From contig JAVMKO010000003.1 in the NCBI GenBank assembly GCA_032164245.1, positions 3,668,651 to 3,732,650 on the forward strand: 64,000 nt of DNA. The letters run 5' to 3'. The notes below the pieces were generated by a model that searched no databases, was not told the origin of the DNA, and worked only from the letters and a program-made list of their open reading frames with translations. Origin of the DNA: Sternotherus odoratus (Eukaryota > Chordata > Testudines > Kinosternidae). A program made the position numbers and the translations under genes. Below, piece by piece: positions 24,901 through 38,400 of this stretch (positions within the stretch are counted from its first letter, which is position 1; each line of letters starts with the position of its first letter).

Positions 24901-27900
24901 CTCCGGGCTTGACAACTGGCCAGCTTGCATCAATTCAATTCACTTCACTCTGTTTAAAGAAACGCCGCCCAGCTGTTAGGTATCACCTCAGCTGTTGCCC
25001 TTTTTAACCTCCAAGCTTTATCTCCAGCTGCAGCAAACCGCACACTTTTTGCCTGGATGGCAGCTGCTCGGTGCTCAGCTCAGGTCACCAATTCGGGTGC
25101 CGGATGTTGGGCACTTGGAGCGCCGCAGAGGGGAGGAGCTGTAGAAATGCCAGGTCTCACCACCTCCCCCTCTTCCGGAGATGATCTATAGAACCAAGTG
25201 ATCTTCAGCCACAAAGGCGGAAGATCCTGCCTTGTATCTTGTGGAGCTGACACCAGCTGGGATTGCCTAAGCAGCCTGGGATAATTACCTGCCTTTTCAG
25301 CATGAGTGTCCATCTCCCAGCTCTCTGTGAAGATGCGGTCACCATCCTCTTACAAGGCCACCAGCCCCACATCCCAAGTTCAATTTCTACTTGTGTCTGG
25401 TGATCACAGTTAGTTACCCAGGGATGTTACTAGCTTGCATCTTGTTCTCCCATCCATCCATGGCATTTATTGTACATCTATTTTATGGACATCAACAGCA
25501 GAACATCTCTTTAGGGAAAAGAAAATTTCATCTGTCCCTCCCGACAAAATTATACTGGAACGTATTAAAGGAGCTGTTCCAGTTAGTTCTTCATTCTACC
25601 AGGGCATGAAGTTGTTGAGATTTAAAAAACCATCTCTCAGCGGGACGATGACAGCATCTTCAAAGAGAGCTGGGGGATTGGCACTTTCACTGAGTGGGCA
25701 GGTAATTATCCCAGAAAGCTGCTTGTGTGTCATGGAAAGCTTTGAAAAACAGTTTTCTTTTGAAATCATTCTGTTCCCATGTGAGATGTTTTCAACATCC
25801 CTCCTCCCTTATTCTGTACTGCCAAGGACTTCAGCATGAAAACAAGAGTCTTGAATCTGGAAGCGATTCTGCTATTCCTGCTTCCCTGTTTACGTCCTCA
25901 CCCATCCACCTGTGACATCAGCCACTGAATGAAGTAGATGTCAGATAAACAAGGTCGGGGAGGTGATATCTTTTATTGAACCAACTTTTGTGGATGAGAG
26001 AGACAAGCTTTTGAGCTTACACAGGGCTCTTCTCCAAGTCTGGGAAACATACTTGGTGTCACAGCTAAACACAAGGAGGAACAGATGTCAAACAAAGACT
26101 CATGACAGAATGTGGGAAATAAGCAACCAATGTGAGATGCCTTTTAACTTGGCAGTGATGTGTATTCCCAGCTCTGTTGTCTACGGTTTAGGACAGTCCT
26201 GGGAGCCAGGAGTCCTAGGTTCCTTCTATTCACGGCTCTGAGTTTGAGACAAGTCACTAACATCCAGTACTTCCAAATTCGGGGACAAATGATGCTATGG
26301 ACGTGTGACTGATTGCAATTAACTCAAGTTAACTAACGTGATCCTAAACTAGGCTAAACACTCCTCTAATGTTTGTGGCAGGACTCAGCCTGGAGTAAAC
26401 CACATACACCTGTGTCTCGAAACAAATATTTGGGGAGCGTTTAGACTAGCTGCTAGCATTTACAGCTGTGGTCATCACCTTGAGCTGACGGTGAATCTAG
26501 TTAAACCCTAGTCTAGACAAACCCAGAGAGGTAGCAGGGGCTTGGGGGCTTTTGGTACCAACACAAAATGCTTCTAACAAAAATTAAGGGAAATTACAGA
26601 AAATGAAACCCTCCACATATGGCCCACAGAGCCTTAAAAGGTCACCTCTTCTGCAACGGCACATCCTGGCGTGCAGGGGAATACCACTGAATGACAGTGA
26701 GTTCCTGCAATCCCGCACCCAGGAGACAGGCGAGAACTCTGGGACTGTTTCCAGCAAGCAGGGGATGTGAAGTTATTGTGCCTGATGAAGCTCCTTTACC
26801 TCTGGATCCTCCGGAAAGATATTGTCCACTAGCCTCTTGTAACGGGGACGCAACGCACCACAGCAGCCGCATACACCTGGAAAGAAAGAGAAAGCTATTC
26901 AGCAATGCAGCAGGTCCTCGTATCCTTCGTCAAGAGCCAATGATGTGCTCCGGAGGGAGGAGAAGATTCCAGGGAGGGCCACGTTTGACAGAAAACACAT
27001 ACCCCGCTAACAAAAAAACAACCACCACTCATAGCATTACTCAGCGACCGCTCGGAGCCACGAGTGCCTGCGGAGGGATGAATCAGGAAGATTAACACCA
27101 CCGGAAAATGTCCCGCGTGAGAAGACGAGGGAAAGGCTGGAAGCCCCACGCAGAGCAGGAGGGAGCGCTCTGTATTTTTGTTTTACGAATATCCTATGCC
27201 CTGCAGTTTACCTGCTGGATATGATCCTGCCTGACTGCAAGGAGTTAAATCAAAGGCGGCCCCTGGGGGAAAACAAGCAGGTAATGACAGATATTGTACA
27301 GTTAGAGAGAATACCCAGGGTCTTTAAGGGAACGATGGGGGATCCATTCATTGGGAAATGCCCACCTGCCTGGCTCCAAACAGGCTAGCAGGTTCCATTT
27401 CCCCAGGCCCAAGCTTAGGCTTAAAGGGGCACTACGCTGGCCTAGAGAGGAGTTGGGAGTAAGGAGCAGTGGGCAGAAATAGCTGGAGATGGGTCTCTGA
27501 CAGAGAACGTGGCCTGGACGCTCTGTATCTCCAAGGTCACCAGTCAGGTGTGTGGGTGGAGTGGCACTTACCCAGCACTTGCAAAGAAAGACTAAAGTTG
27601 TGGTAAGATCCAGACGGACAGGCCTTTGGGTGGGTCAATCCCTTTCCCCTGCTTGCTAGGAACCTCTGGGTGAATCAATAACACTTGTCTGTCAAGAACC
27701 TGTTTTCGAGTCACTTTGATCAGCCACTGCCACAGACCGGTGAAGGAAATCGTCTCCCGGTTGTACGCAGTGCGGATTCTGACTGTGGCAACAGTGCGAC
27801 CGGAGATCCCCTTACATTCTTAGGCACAGAAGGTTGCGCCGTAGGTCACTCGCAAGGCAATCTCCCTCCGGCTGGCAGGAATGCCTGTGATTTGACCAGG

Positions 27901-30900
27901 ACCTGAATTCCATCAGCTGCATATTCATTGCAATCAGCTGAAGTAGTCAAGCGAAAAGCTCCGGCCGCTTCAGCCCGGACAACTGGGGTGAGGGGGACAA
28001 GTGCCGAAGCATCTGCAGTCCTAGCTAATGAAGCACTCTTCCTGGGAGAGAACAGGCAGGTCTCTGGTGTAAGGACTGGACAGAGGCAGTCCTCATGGTT
28101 CTCTCTGGCTCACTTGCCCCTAAGTGACTCTCACACCTCATGCTGTCTGCTGTCATTACACAGGGCCACACGCACGTCCTGGCCTGGCCTCAAAATGACG
28201 GAAGGGCTGCTGACTGTACAATAATTCTTTGGTTCTTGAACTCACTTCCCACTTGGTCCAAGAGAGTCCACAATTGTGGGTTTCCAGGGCACCCTACAAG
28301 GGTCATGTATTCTCCCTGGCTTACCTGGGGGGACGGGGTTACATGGGATGAAGATTAGAGCTGGCAGAGATGGCGAATGCAGTCAGTGGCGGACTGGGAG
28401 GTGGAGGGAGGAACGGGAAGAATCGATCCAGATTAAATTCAGTACGTGTTACAAGAGAAAATTATAGACACCTGCACGATCACAGTCCAGCCCTATAATC
28501 CTGACTCACAGGAAGACATTTTACTCATGCCAGTAACCCCACTGACCTCCATAAAACCATAAACATTGCTCGTGTTTAGCGAGGGTGGCAAGAAGGGACT
28601 GTCACATGGACGGTTTCGATCAGTAGAAATAAATATAAATTCATTCCCTCGACGCTGGCAATTTACAGACACACTACCAGGACAGTATTTTGAAGGATTG
28701 ATGGGATTTTACTCACTTAGAAAGGTATGTGCAACCAGTAGAACTCAATCTCTCAAATTCCTAGCCCAGATCCTCAGCTAGCCTCACCGATCGCAACTCC
28801 ACTGGCGCCAATGAAAATGAGCTGCCGTGAAATCTACCCTGTCCAGCTAGCCCAGAGTCTTCTCCAAGACAGTGGCCAGCGAAGATGCTTCAGAGGAAAG
28901 TACCATAAACCCTGCAACAGGCAGATGTGAAATCATTTGCCCCCGCGGAGGTCTCATCCCCACCCCGACCAGTTAGAGATTAGCTTAAATCTTGAAGCAC
29001 AAGGTTTTCTCTCCCGTCTGAGCATTCTTGTTTGTTATATAAATGCCCAATCCCAATTGAAGATCCAGCCTAAAATGTGCAGTGTGAGTAGAACACCAGC
29101 AGTGGCTCTGCTCCTGGGAACAGTCCCCTCCCCGGCTCCACCCTGCTGACCTACGAATGAGTGGCAGCAGAGAACATTGCTCGGAAGAGCTCAACGGTTC
29201 CAGCCTTCCTCGATTGGACCTGCCTCTCCTTGCAGTGGACGACACCTCACCTGATGTCACCTCGCTTTGTGCCTCAAAGCACTTGCTGCATCTCGCTTGG
29301 TTTTTCTGCCTTTCCCGGCTCACCACCCAGCCCTCTTCTTGTTTATTTCTTTCCTCTGCATTTTCCCTTTTTGTCCTCCGACGCCCATCCTTGCTTTAGC
29401 TCCATTTTTTCCTCCCCAGTTTTCTCTGGTTCTTCCCCAAAGCTACTCCGCTTTCTCCTTTCCCCCAAGGTTTTCACGCACACAGTCTCTGTCCCTGTGC
29501 CATTGCTCCATATTTCCTCCCTCTCTCCCCCTATAGCTGCAACAAACCCCTGCCTTGTTCATCAACATGGTTTGAATCTAAACCCTTCCAAGCTAAAAGC
29601 ATGAGCTTCTATCCCTTGAGCTAAAGGAGTAACTTCATCAGTTACTAGCTGTAGTAGACTCTTATCCACTCATGTGGACCAGCAATTAGGAGAGTGACAA
29701 AGATCCACAGCTATGGGGCAACAACAGATTTACAAGTGTAAGGGAAATCAGAACCTGGGTGGGTGTTCTCAGCAAAGAGCATTACCTCCATGGCGTGCAG
29801 CGAAAAGGCAAAGACCGAGGAGTTCATCCACTCTTTACTGAGGTATTACCGATGCCACAGAAGGAAATGCACCCAACCAGAAACGGAGCAAGCAATTCAT
29901 TACATAGGGTTAAGTAAATCAGTATTTACACAAAACGATGGGCAAGAGATCATTGGGCCTAGCACCAAATTGCTGGTGTGTAATCAGATCGCCTCATCCA
30001 ACAGGTGCTCACCCATACAAAAGACGTCATCTGCTGTCCAACCATACTGGTCAGGAGTTTGGTTGGTCCCTTACTACTGACAGCATGTATTACAGAATCA
30101 GCGACAGGTGGAACAGAATAGAACCCACTGAAATTAGAGACCTATTAGTCCAGCTAGTCCTTCCCCTCTCCACCCTCCCTGTCAATGTAGGACTCTTCCC
30201 TAAAATATATTCTTGACCATCCAGAGGTCCCAATGGTATGCTGATGGAAGTGTCCCTCAAAGAGGTGAGTCATTACAATTTCACTAATGCATCAGTGCCA
30301 AAGGGACCCGGCACCAGATTGATCAGCCGTGCATTGCTATTTCCTGAACAGAGATCCAGTTAAATGGCACCGGGTCATCCCACAAACGTATTGTGGTCAA
30401 GTAGGAACCATCTAAAGAGACCACAAAACCTAATCAAGGAACCATCTAAGGAGACCACAAAACCAAGCTGGTTTAAGACTTCTGACCTTCTGCTGTACCA
30501 CAGGAAAGAGAGTAGACTTTAATTACTCACTCCCCTCTTCCGAGCCCCCTCTGAGAGATGATCTTAGCACAGAGAAAGACAAACAGCAACATGAAGGCAT
30601 CCCCACCTGACCTCTGTTTTGCAGCTTGCCTGTCAAAACATTTCTCTCTCTCTTTGTCTAAACACTGTACTCTAGTTGTTTGATAGTCATCCCTCCCATT
30701 CAGCTCTGTTCACCGAGTGATGATGTCTCCATAGTTATTGCATAGGGCCTGCTCTGCAGAGATAACAGGTACCCAATAGCCTCAATGCACACAGCCCCTT
30801 ACCCCCTTTGGTCTCTCCAAACAAGCTGCATACAGGAAAGCAAGGTCAGGAACAATCTAAGCAAATACACGAAGGAACAAAATCCAACATCGTCACAAGA

Positions 30901-32376
30901 ACACATTCAATTGTTTCTGCAGAACATGAGTAACCAAAGAGAATTTTAAAAACACAAAGACCAATGTATTCCCACAAGACCTCACAGGCAGGAGATGAGA
31001 TAGCTGAGGTGGGGGGGAGGAGGTGGCACCGGACTATGGAACCTCTATCTTCTAAGTCACCCATCCCAATCTATTCTATATCAGTGGTAGCCAAATGTTA
31101 CAATCTAATGGCTGTTTGGAAAGCAATGGAAGTTGGGGAGGGGGTGTCTCACTCCAGATCTAGTGAAGAAGCATCCACATGGCAAGAAACAACATAGGAA
31201 AGAGTTGCCCCGATTCTGTGCTTTACAGACAACAATGAACCTTCACAATACATCTCAAGGTCAGTATTCCTAGGAGAAGAAGGATGGCCCAGTCGTTAGA
31301 GTATCTACCTGGGAAACCGAGTCCCTGCTCTTTCACCGACTTCATGGGGAACCTTGGGTGAGTCATTCAGTCTCTCTGTGCCAGTAGAAAGGGGACACTA
31401 GCACAGCCTTACCTCCCAGGGGTGTAGAGAGGATAAATGCATTAGAGACTGTGAGGTGATCAGATGCTAACGTGACAGAGGCCATGTAAGTCAGATCATT
31501 AGACAAAGACTATTCCTGTTTCACACATGGAGAAAGTAAGGCACAGAGAGAAGTGATTCGCTGACCGTCACCAAGAGCCAGTGCAAGACCTGGGAGCAGC
31601 ACCGTGGAGACTGTCCCCGAGTCCCCTTTTCTAGTGACTAGATGACACCTCTTAGAACATCGTAACGGGCACTGATTGGCTCCCGTGTTGACAATCCCAG
31701 GTACACAAGACAGAATGCTGGTTTGAGCATTGGCCTGCTAAACCTAGCGTTGTGAGTTCAATCCTTGAGGGGGGCCGTTTAGGGATTCGGGGCAAAAAAT
31801 CTGTTGGATGGTTTAATTGGGTCCTGCTTTGAGCAGGGGGGTTGGACTAGATGATCTTCGGAGGTCCCTTCCAACCCTGATATTCTATGATCTCTTAGTG
31901 TCCTGAGTAGATTCCAATTCAGAGAATGACAGTCTGTCATCTTAAATTTCCCCCTCCAGTCTCCACTGAATATAGTATTATCCTTCACTTCCTGTCCTTA
32001 ACTGCTGCTGTGCACTAATCACCAGCAATCCCAACACCCTGCACAGGCCGCTAGACGGATTCCTTCGGGAACCCCTCAGGAGGAAAGATGTACGATTTTA
32101 TGATGTCGGCACAGCCAGTTTGCACTGTCAAAAGTGCCTTTATTTGATGGGTGTTTCTTAACCCACAGGAAATACCACAACCCAGCTGATAATGTATGGA
32201 AGGACATAACAGTCAGTCACCCAGCACTGCAAAATTGTTCTTGAGGCGATCAATGGAACAGCCAACCCACAGCGTTAAATCGTTTACATTTATCAAATGC
32301 CCAGCGCTCCAAGAGCTCTGTATCCTTATATTGGAATATGTGTGTGTGTGTATATATAATATATATATATATATAT

Positions 32377-32431
<55 letters not shown>

Positions 32432-35400
32432 TCAGCTAGCTCTATAGCCTCAAGGACACAGTCCTGCCCACCAGGGATAATAATCTCCCCACTCCACCCA
32501 CCTGGATCCATCTTACCACACACACCCCTTCCACAAAAGCCTTGGAGGCTAGACACCTTGCAGGGTGCTCTGATGGGCAACACATCCCAGGTGGTGCCCC
32601 TCCCGGAGAGGAAGGGTCCACTGGACCACCAGCCCTTCCCCCATTTAAAAGGGGATGCTAGAGTCTGAGCATCCGAGAGCATGCGTTGAGTGATCCCATT
32701 GTCTCTGCAGAGCCAGGACTGGCACCATTTACAGGTCAAGGCCAACGCCTTAAATTTCACCTGATGAATCACTTGGAAGTCAGTGCAGAACACAGAGACT
32801 GAGCAGCAAATACACCCTGGTCACATGCGGGCAGCACGCCCCCCACCCCCCCTCCAAGCTGCAGTTTCCCAAAGGTTCTCCCAGCACAGCCCAAGGGCAA
32901 GTCATTGTAAAGAGATTCCATTCAGCACCTTCACATCAGAGGTGTTTATTACACACCGGCTGGGCTGGAATCATTGGATACTAGCAATGTTACGCTTTGC
33001 TTCTTTGTACGCTACTAAGACTCGTGTTCTGTTTCGAAAGGATTGGCAAGTGATACAGGGATGATTTGGCCCTAGAAACTGGGCCTTGTACCATATCCAG
33101 GTCCTCGGGGTCTTGCTGTATCGTCATGGCAGAGCAATTGATCATGGAGACAAGGCATTTCATTGGCTTGGTGCCGTGAAAGAAGAGACTCTGATAGGAA
33201 TCATTCCGATCACTCCCGTTTCCTTGGCTATGTGAGCACGTGTTGTCTAGTGGCAGAAACACGGCGGATTTAAAACTTGTGGATTCTAGTCCCTTCTCTG
33301 CTACTGAGACACTTTATTGTGCCTCCATGGTCAAGTCACTTCACTTCTCAGTGTCTCTGCGTCTCCATCTGCGCTGCAACTGGGGCATTGCAGGGCTCAG
33401 GTGATTAATACAGTATTTGCAAAGTGCTTTGAGATCCTTGGACAGGAGGTGTTATTGGTATTGTAGATCAGGTATTTTGCCTACCTAAAATTCCCTTTAC
33501 TAGATACACTATACTACAATTGTTTTCCAAGCAGCCAGTGTGTTACGCAGCTGCTGCAGTCCCCTCCCCCCCCCCCCCCCCCCAGAGGTGGCTGCATGTC
33601 TGCAGCAGCTGAAGTGACTGCTGTAAACATACTTGGTAAAGTGCTCAGAAAGTTTGAAACACACTGATCAATATCCTTTACCTTCGTTCCCCCTCCTCTT
33701 TACAAACAAGCCGGTAGTGGGAACTAGCTTCTGATCATACTAGAACGCATCAAGTCATATGCCACTCATGCCAGCCCTTGGTCCAGGAATTCATGGGCTT
33801 GTTTTGATTCCTGCAACGTGTTTGCTCGCTTACTGAATGCGTCGCCTCTGAGCAAAAGTGGCACTGTGAATAACAGCGCCTGCCAAACCTACAGCCACCG
33901 CTGCCGGCAATCCCAAGGGTAGCGAGACTCAAAAAGCTCTCTCTGCCGCAGCTGTGTGAAACCGACATGGAGAGTGGTGAATGACAGTGTGGCTTTCTTG
34001 CCCTTTGGACTTTGTACACGCTCTTCCGATGAGCCCCTTGGTTCCTTTCCCACCATTGATTCTTGTAATTCTCCTTACAATTGCTCGCTTCCTCTCTCCC
34101 TGGCTTCTTCCTTCACATGGCGTTATCGATTTCTCTTTCTTTCCAATACAAAGTACCTTTCATCCGGCCTCTTAATAAATTCTTGTTTCCTATTCACATT
34201 GAAACTGGTGTCTTATGATCTCTTAAAGCCTCCTAATAAATTCTCTGTGTCTCGGATCACTGAGTGAATTCCTTCTTTACATGATCGATCTGGTCTCCAC
34301 ATTGACCACGTGCGTCACTGACCCACTCTGAGTCTCGAGCTCCTCCGCCCATTCACACCAGCTCGTTCATCATACCGACTCATCTGTTCACAAGTCCTTC
34401 CTCTACATGTGTCTAGACTCTCCAAGTCTCCCCCTGTAAATCATCCCATTAGCTCTGAATCTGGGTCCCCAGCATCCCCCACAGTCTCAACATACATTAT
34501 CTCATCTCCATAAATACTTCTTCAGAGTATTTTTAGGTCTAATTCAGATTTCCCTCCTTCCCCCCCATAAACCCTGGGAGAGGAGCCAGTACAACGGAGC
34601 TGCGGCCTTGATTCAAGGCTCTGCTATTCATCGTGGGGAAGGAGGCTGAGTGGCAGACGCATCAAGGATCCCATTAACATTAACAGCATAATGATGTCTA
34701 ATGCTTTCCCCGCCACCTCACACGACCTTCCTTTTGGAAATACAAGATTTCAAGATGCTTTTAAAGAGCAGCAGCAGGCAGGACAAATGTTAAAAGCCGC
34801 CCAAAGCTGCTGAGGGGAAGGAAGAATCGCCCAGGTGCAAACCCGGAAGCGGGGAGGGGGTGGTTATTAATCAGGAAAAAACTTGGGAAATTAAGAACAT
34901 TTACAAGAATAATAGGTTCCCTCCCTCCTCCCCGGGGGCATCATGGACTGGGGAGATCCCCAGATGGATGGACACAGCCAGTGGGGTCCCTCTGGAATCC
35001 AATTAGCTCCTTTTTAAATTGCTTTTAAGAGCCAAGCAGATCCATTACTGTGGAGGCCTCTGGCCTTCCCTAGCAACCGCCTGCTCCCCCCGCCCCCAGC
35101 GCTGCTCCCCAACTCCTAACCCCTTCCCCTGGCACACGGCAGCTGCCCCCTCCCCGAGCAACTCCGGCCTTCTGCCCACCACCTCCCAGGCAGGCCCAGC
35201 CCCCCGCAAGCTCCAGCCCCTGTTCCCTCCACACTTCCCAGGCAAGTTCCAGGCCCCAGCTCCCTCTACTCTCCCTGGCAGGGGAGGGGGCTGCTCTCCA
35301 GGAATCCGTCCTTCTTCACCCCCTTCCCACTGGGGCTGCCTTACCCCGCTGATGCCCCATTACTGGGGGCAGGGAGGGTGAGGCCTTAGCTGCACTAGGC

Positions 35401-38400
35401 CTGTCCCGCCAGCAGCCTCTGGAGGGCATCATGGGTGCTGCAGTCAGGGAACAGGAGGAAACAGACATGTCCGGAGAGCGCGTCACTTCCCAGCCCTGTC
35501 GACCTGAGCCAAATCTGAGCTCCATTAGCCCCAGTCGCCCGTGTCACGCAGACCTTCAGAGCAACAGGGGGGATAAACTCAAGAGCCTCCTGCTCCAAAA
35601 TCCCAGGCCCCTGCCACTTGAGCTAGAGGGGAAATCTCCATTTGCAGTATAGGGCTTATGACACAGTTCGGCACACCCTATCCCATCTCATGGCCTCCAT
35701 TACCCAAATCATCTCACCCTCTTGCCTGTGTTTATAGCCTCACAACACCCCTGAGACGGGCAGGTTAGAAAAGCTCCCCACCATACTGCCCTGTCAATGT
35801 GCTATGGGATTATTAGGTGACACCCCTGAATGTGTCACCACCCCTTGCCATTTGGCTTCAGATACCCTGGTGACAGCTGTGAGCTCCCAGCCCAAAGGGA
35901 GTCCAAAAATTTACAGCAGGTCTTAAATAGCCTGGAATAGTTAAAATTCCACCCTCCCCTGGCTCTTCTTCCCTCCTGCTGGGAGAGAGATGCCTGTAAG
36001 CTGTCTGCATTGCCTGTAAACACTGTGGGGATGACAGAGTCTCTTTTATTCTTTATCTCAGGGGCATCCAAGCTTTTCCCACCAGGGGTGCTGCACTGGC
36101 ATCTTGCCAGGATCCAAGGGGCTGAGCCTCATTTGCATAATCAGGCTTAACCCTTATTGAGCGCTTGACTTGTTCAACACACTTCACAGACATTAACAAA
36201 TTAACCTTCACAAGCCCCCTGTTTGATAAGTCAGGCTCTTCATCCCCATTTCATAGATGGTGAAACTGAGTGGCAAAGTGACTTGCCCAAGGCCATAGGA
36301 TGAGTCAGTGGCAGAGTTGGGGTCAGCACTCTGGCATTATTAGCTCCCAATTCTATGTTCAAGCCACTAGCACACCTCCATGTGCAGAGAGCACAGGGGG
36401 CCTTCACTGGACATCCTGCTTGCTAACAATGGGAACAGCCATTAGCTATATTGTAAAAGTCCCTGGATCAGGTTTTGCCTGCTCCAGCTTAACATCAGAC
36501 CTACAGGACACAGATATTTGTCCATCATTAAAGCCCATTTTATAAATGAAGAGAAACTCCACTAGATAGGATTTTTTTTAAAAAGGAATATAAACCACAG
36601 CTGGATGGCAAATACTTTCCTGCCTACTGAAAACTTCAGTTTATTGATGACAATTTAGCTGAAAACAAATTTTTTTGCCCCAAGCCTGAAAAGTTTGATT
36701 CAGAAATGCCCACCCCCAGGCCTCATGGGAGATATAGTTCAGGAGCCTCAGGCCCCCATGCTTCTCTACAGAGCGGACTCCTTGGCCAAACTACCTCTTC
36801 CATGATGCACCATGGTCCGCCTTCTCGTTGTGCTTCCATGATGCATCATGGAAGATGTAGTCCAGTTGGGTTACCCAAACCATAGGGGAAAGTGGGGGCA
36901 TGAGCCACCAAAACTACAGCTCCCAAGAGGCATCTAGGCAACATTTCCTATAGGAATTGCTGGGCCAAAAACTGAACATTTTGGCTGTTTTTTTTTATTA
37001 AAGGCCAAATTTTCTGCAGAAAGTAAGACTTTTGGGGGGGGGCAAAAATATTTTTGGTTTAGCCGTAAACCCCCGCTTTCCACTGAAAAAGAGTTTTGAT
37101 GGAAAATTTCCAGTGAGTTCTAATTATATAAACCCTAGTGCCTCAGGTCATGAACTGAGGGGGGCTAGGAAGAACCTTCCCCTAGAGCCCAGTGGAAATT
37201 TCTGCAGCAAGGTTTTCATTTAATTATTTTATTTTATTTTGTGCCTTCCTCTGAAGCTGCTGGAAACAAGGCTCGGGTCTCGACCACCTGCTGTGATCCC
37301 GGCTGACAATTCCCATGCTCCTTTCATTACAGTCAGCAGCAAGACCAAGGTGTTACATTTCCTCCTGTCATGGATCAGCGCCCCCGGGCTAGAGGCACTG
37401 GCAGGACCTGAGCTTCATGCAAGCCAAGCTTCAGGCCTTTACAAAAGAGTTAGCGAAATGGCTTTGTCCAATTTGCTTTGTTAGCAGAGGATCAGCAAAC
37501 CACAAGAGCTGGTAGGGGGTGGGGATGGATAGCGACCAGAAGCTTCTGCACAGAAGCGGCAGAGAAATCTCTATGAAAGGAACTTTGCAGCCTCAGCAGC
37601 AGCATCCCACGCAACGCTGTGAGGCCGGTAAAGAGCTAACGACGCAGCATCTAGGTCGGCACAAAAAGTCCCCCAGTCCCAAACCTGATTTACTTGCGGC
37701 GTCCATCTGCCCAGGCTGGACCGTGAAGCCGCGATCGAGGACTGCAAATCTCTAGCGCTGGGGCAGCAACAAGAGACAGCAGGGACAGCCCATCTCCATC
37801 CTGTATCACTCTGTACCAAGAGCCAAGGCAGTCAGCTGTCAGCCAGACCACAGTCACTTTCATCCCACTGTGCCCTGGCTAACAATGTCTTAGCAGGAAG
37901 CTGTGTGCCCCGGCAGGCGTCTCTGGCATGCAGCTGCCCAAGATTTGCCAACGTGCTGCCCCCTCCCCCACTTGCTCTCAGTGGTGTCTATTTAAAAAAT
38001 CACCTTTCCCAGTGAAAGAGGAAGGTCTTTTTTGGCTGCATTTCCCTCCTATGGACTGAGTTCACCGCTGGCAGAAACAGCTGAGCGGGGATACCTGGGA
38101 TGTTAATGGAGCTGCGTCTGTTCTGATGACAGTGGTGGATTTAGCTCTATGCCTAGGCCAGGTGGGATGGGCTGTAGGACTCTCCAAGCCCCTACACACT
38201 GGCTGCCTCGGGATTAGAAGATACCCCAAGGGTTCCATGAAAAGGGAACCGTTTATGGGGAGTTTTCCTGTCAGATTTTCTTTGGGGCACCAATTCCATT
38301 AAGCATCCAACTCATTGTCAAGAGACTCCTGTACATTTGGGAGCTAGTCACCTCTCTTCTCACTGTTTGAGATCTGTCTCTCCTTCCCATCCATCACTTC

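Larger units (their letters stand above)
24463..26799 (-). other. EFR3B: EFR3B intron 2
   Basis: A 2.3-kb intron. It contains a dispersed repeat (25945-26060), a MIR fragment (26190-26285) and possible MITE debris at 26320-26530 (GTTAA-rich, with tctagac-like ends). Bases 24470-25940 show nothing I recognise. Confidence 0.85.

Noticed and set aside
31708..31790. Possible tRNA gene
   Set aside because: The pol III boxes belong to a tRNA-derived SINE with a CR1-like tail; no complete cloverleaf is retained.
32326..32793. 155-codon minus-strand frame with a Cys-Val repeat
   Set aside because: The repeat is the translated CA/TG microsatellite; the rest has no similarity to a known protein.
36833..36854. 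Palindrome as a restriction or operator-like site
   Set aside because: More simply explained by an inverted repeat of an old element; kept only as a structural observation.
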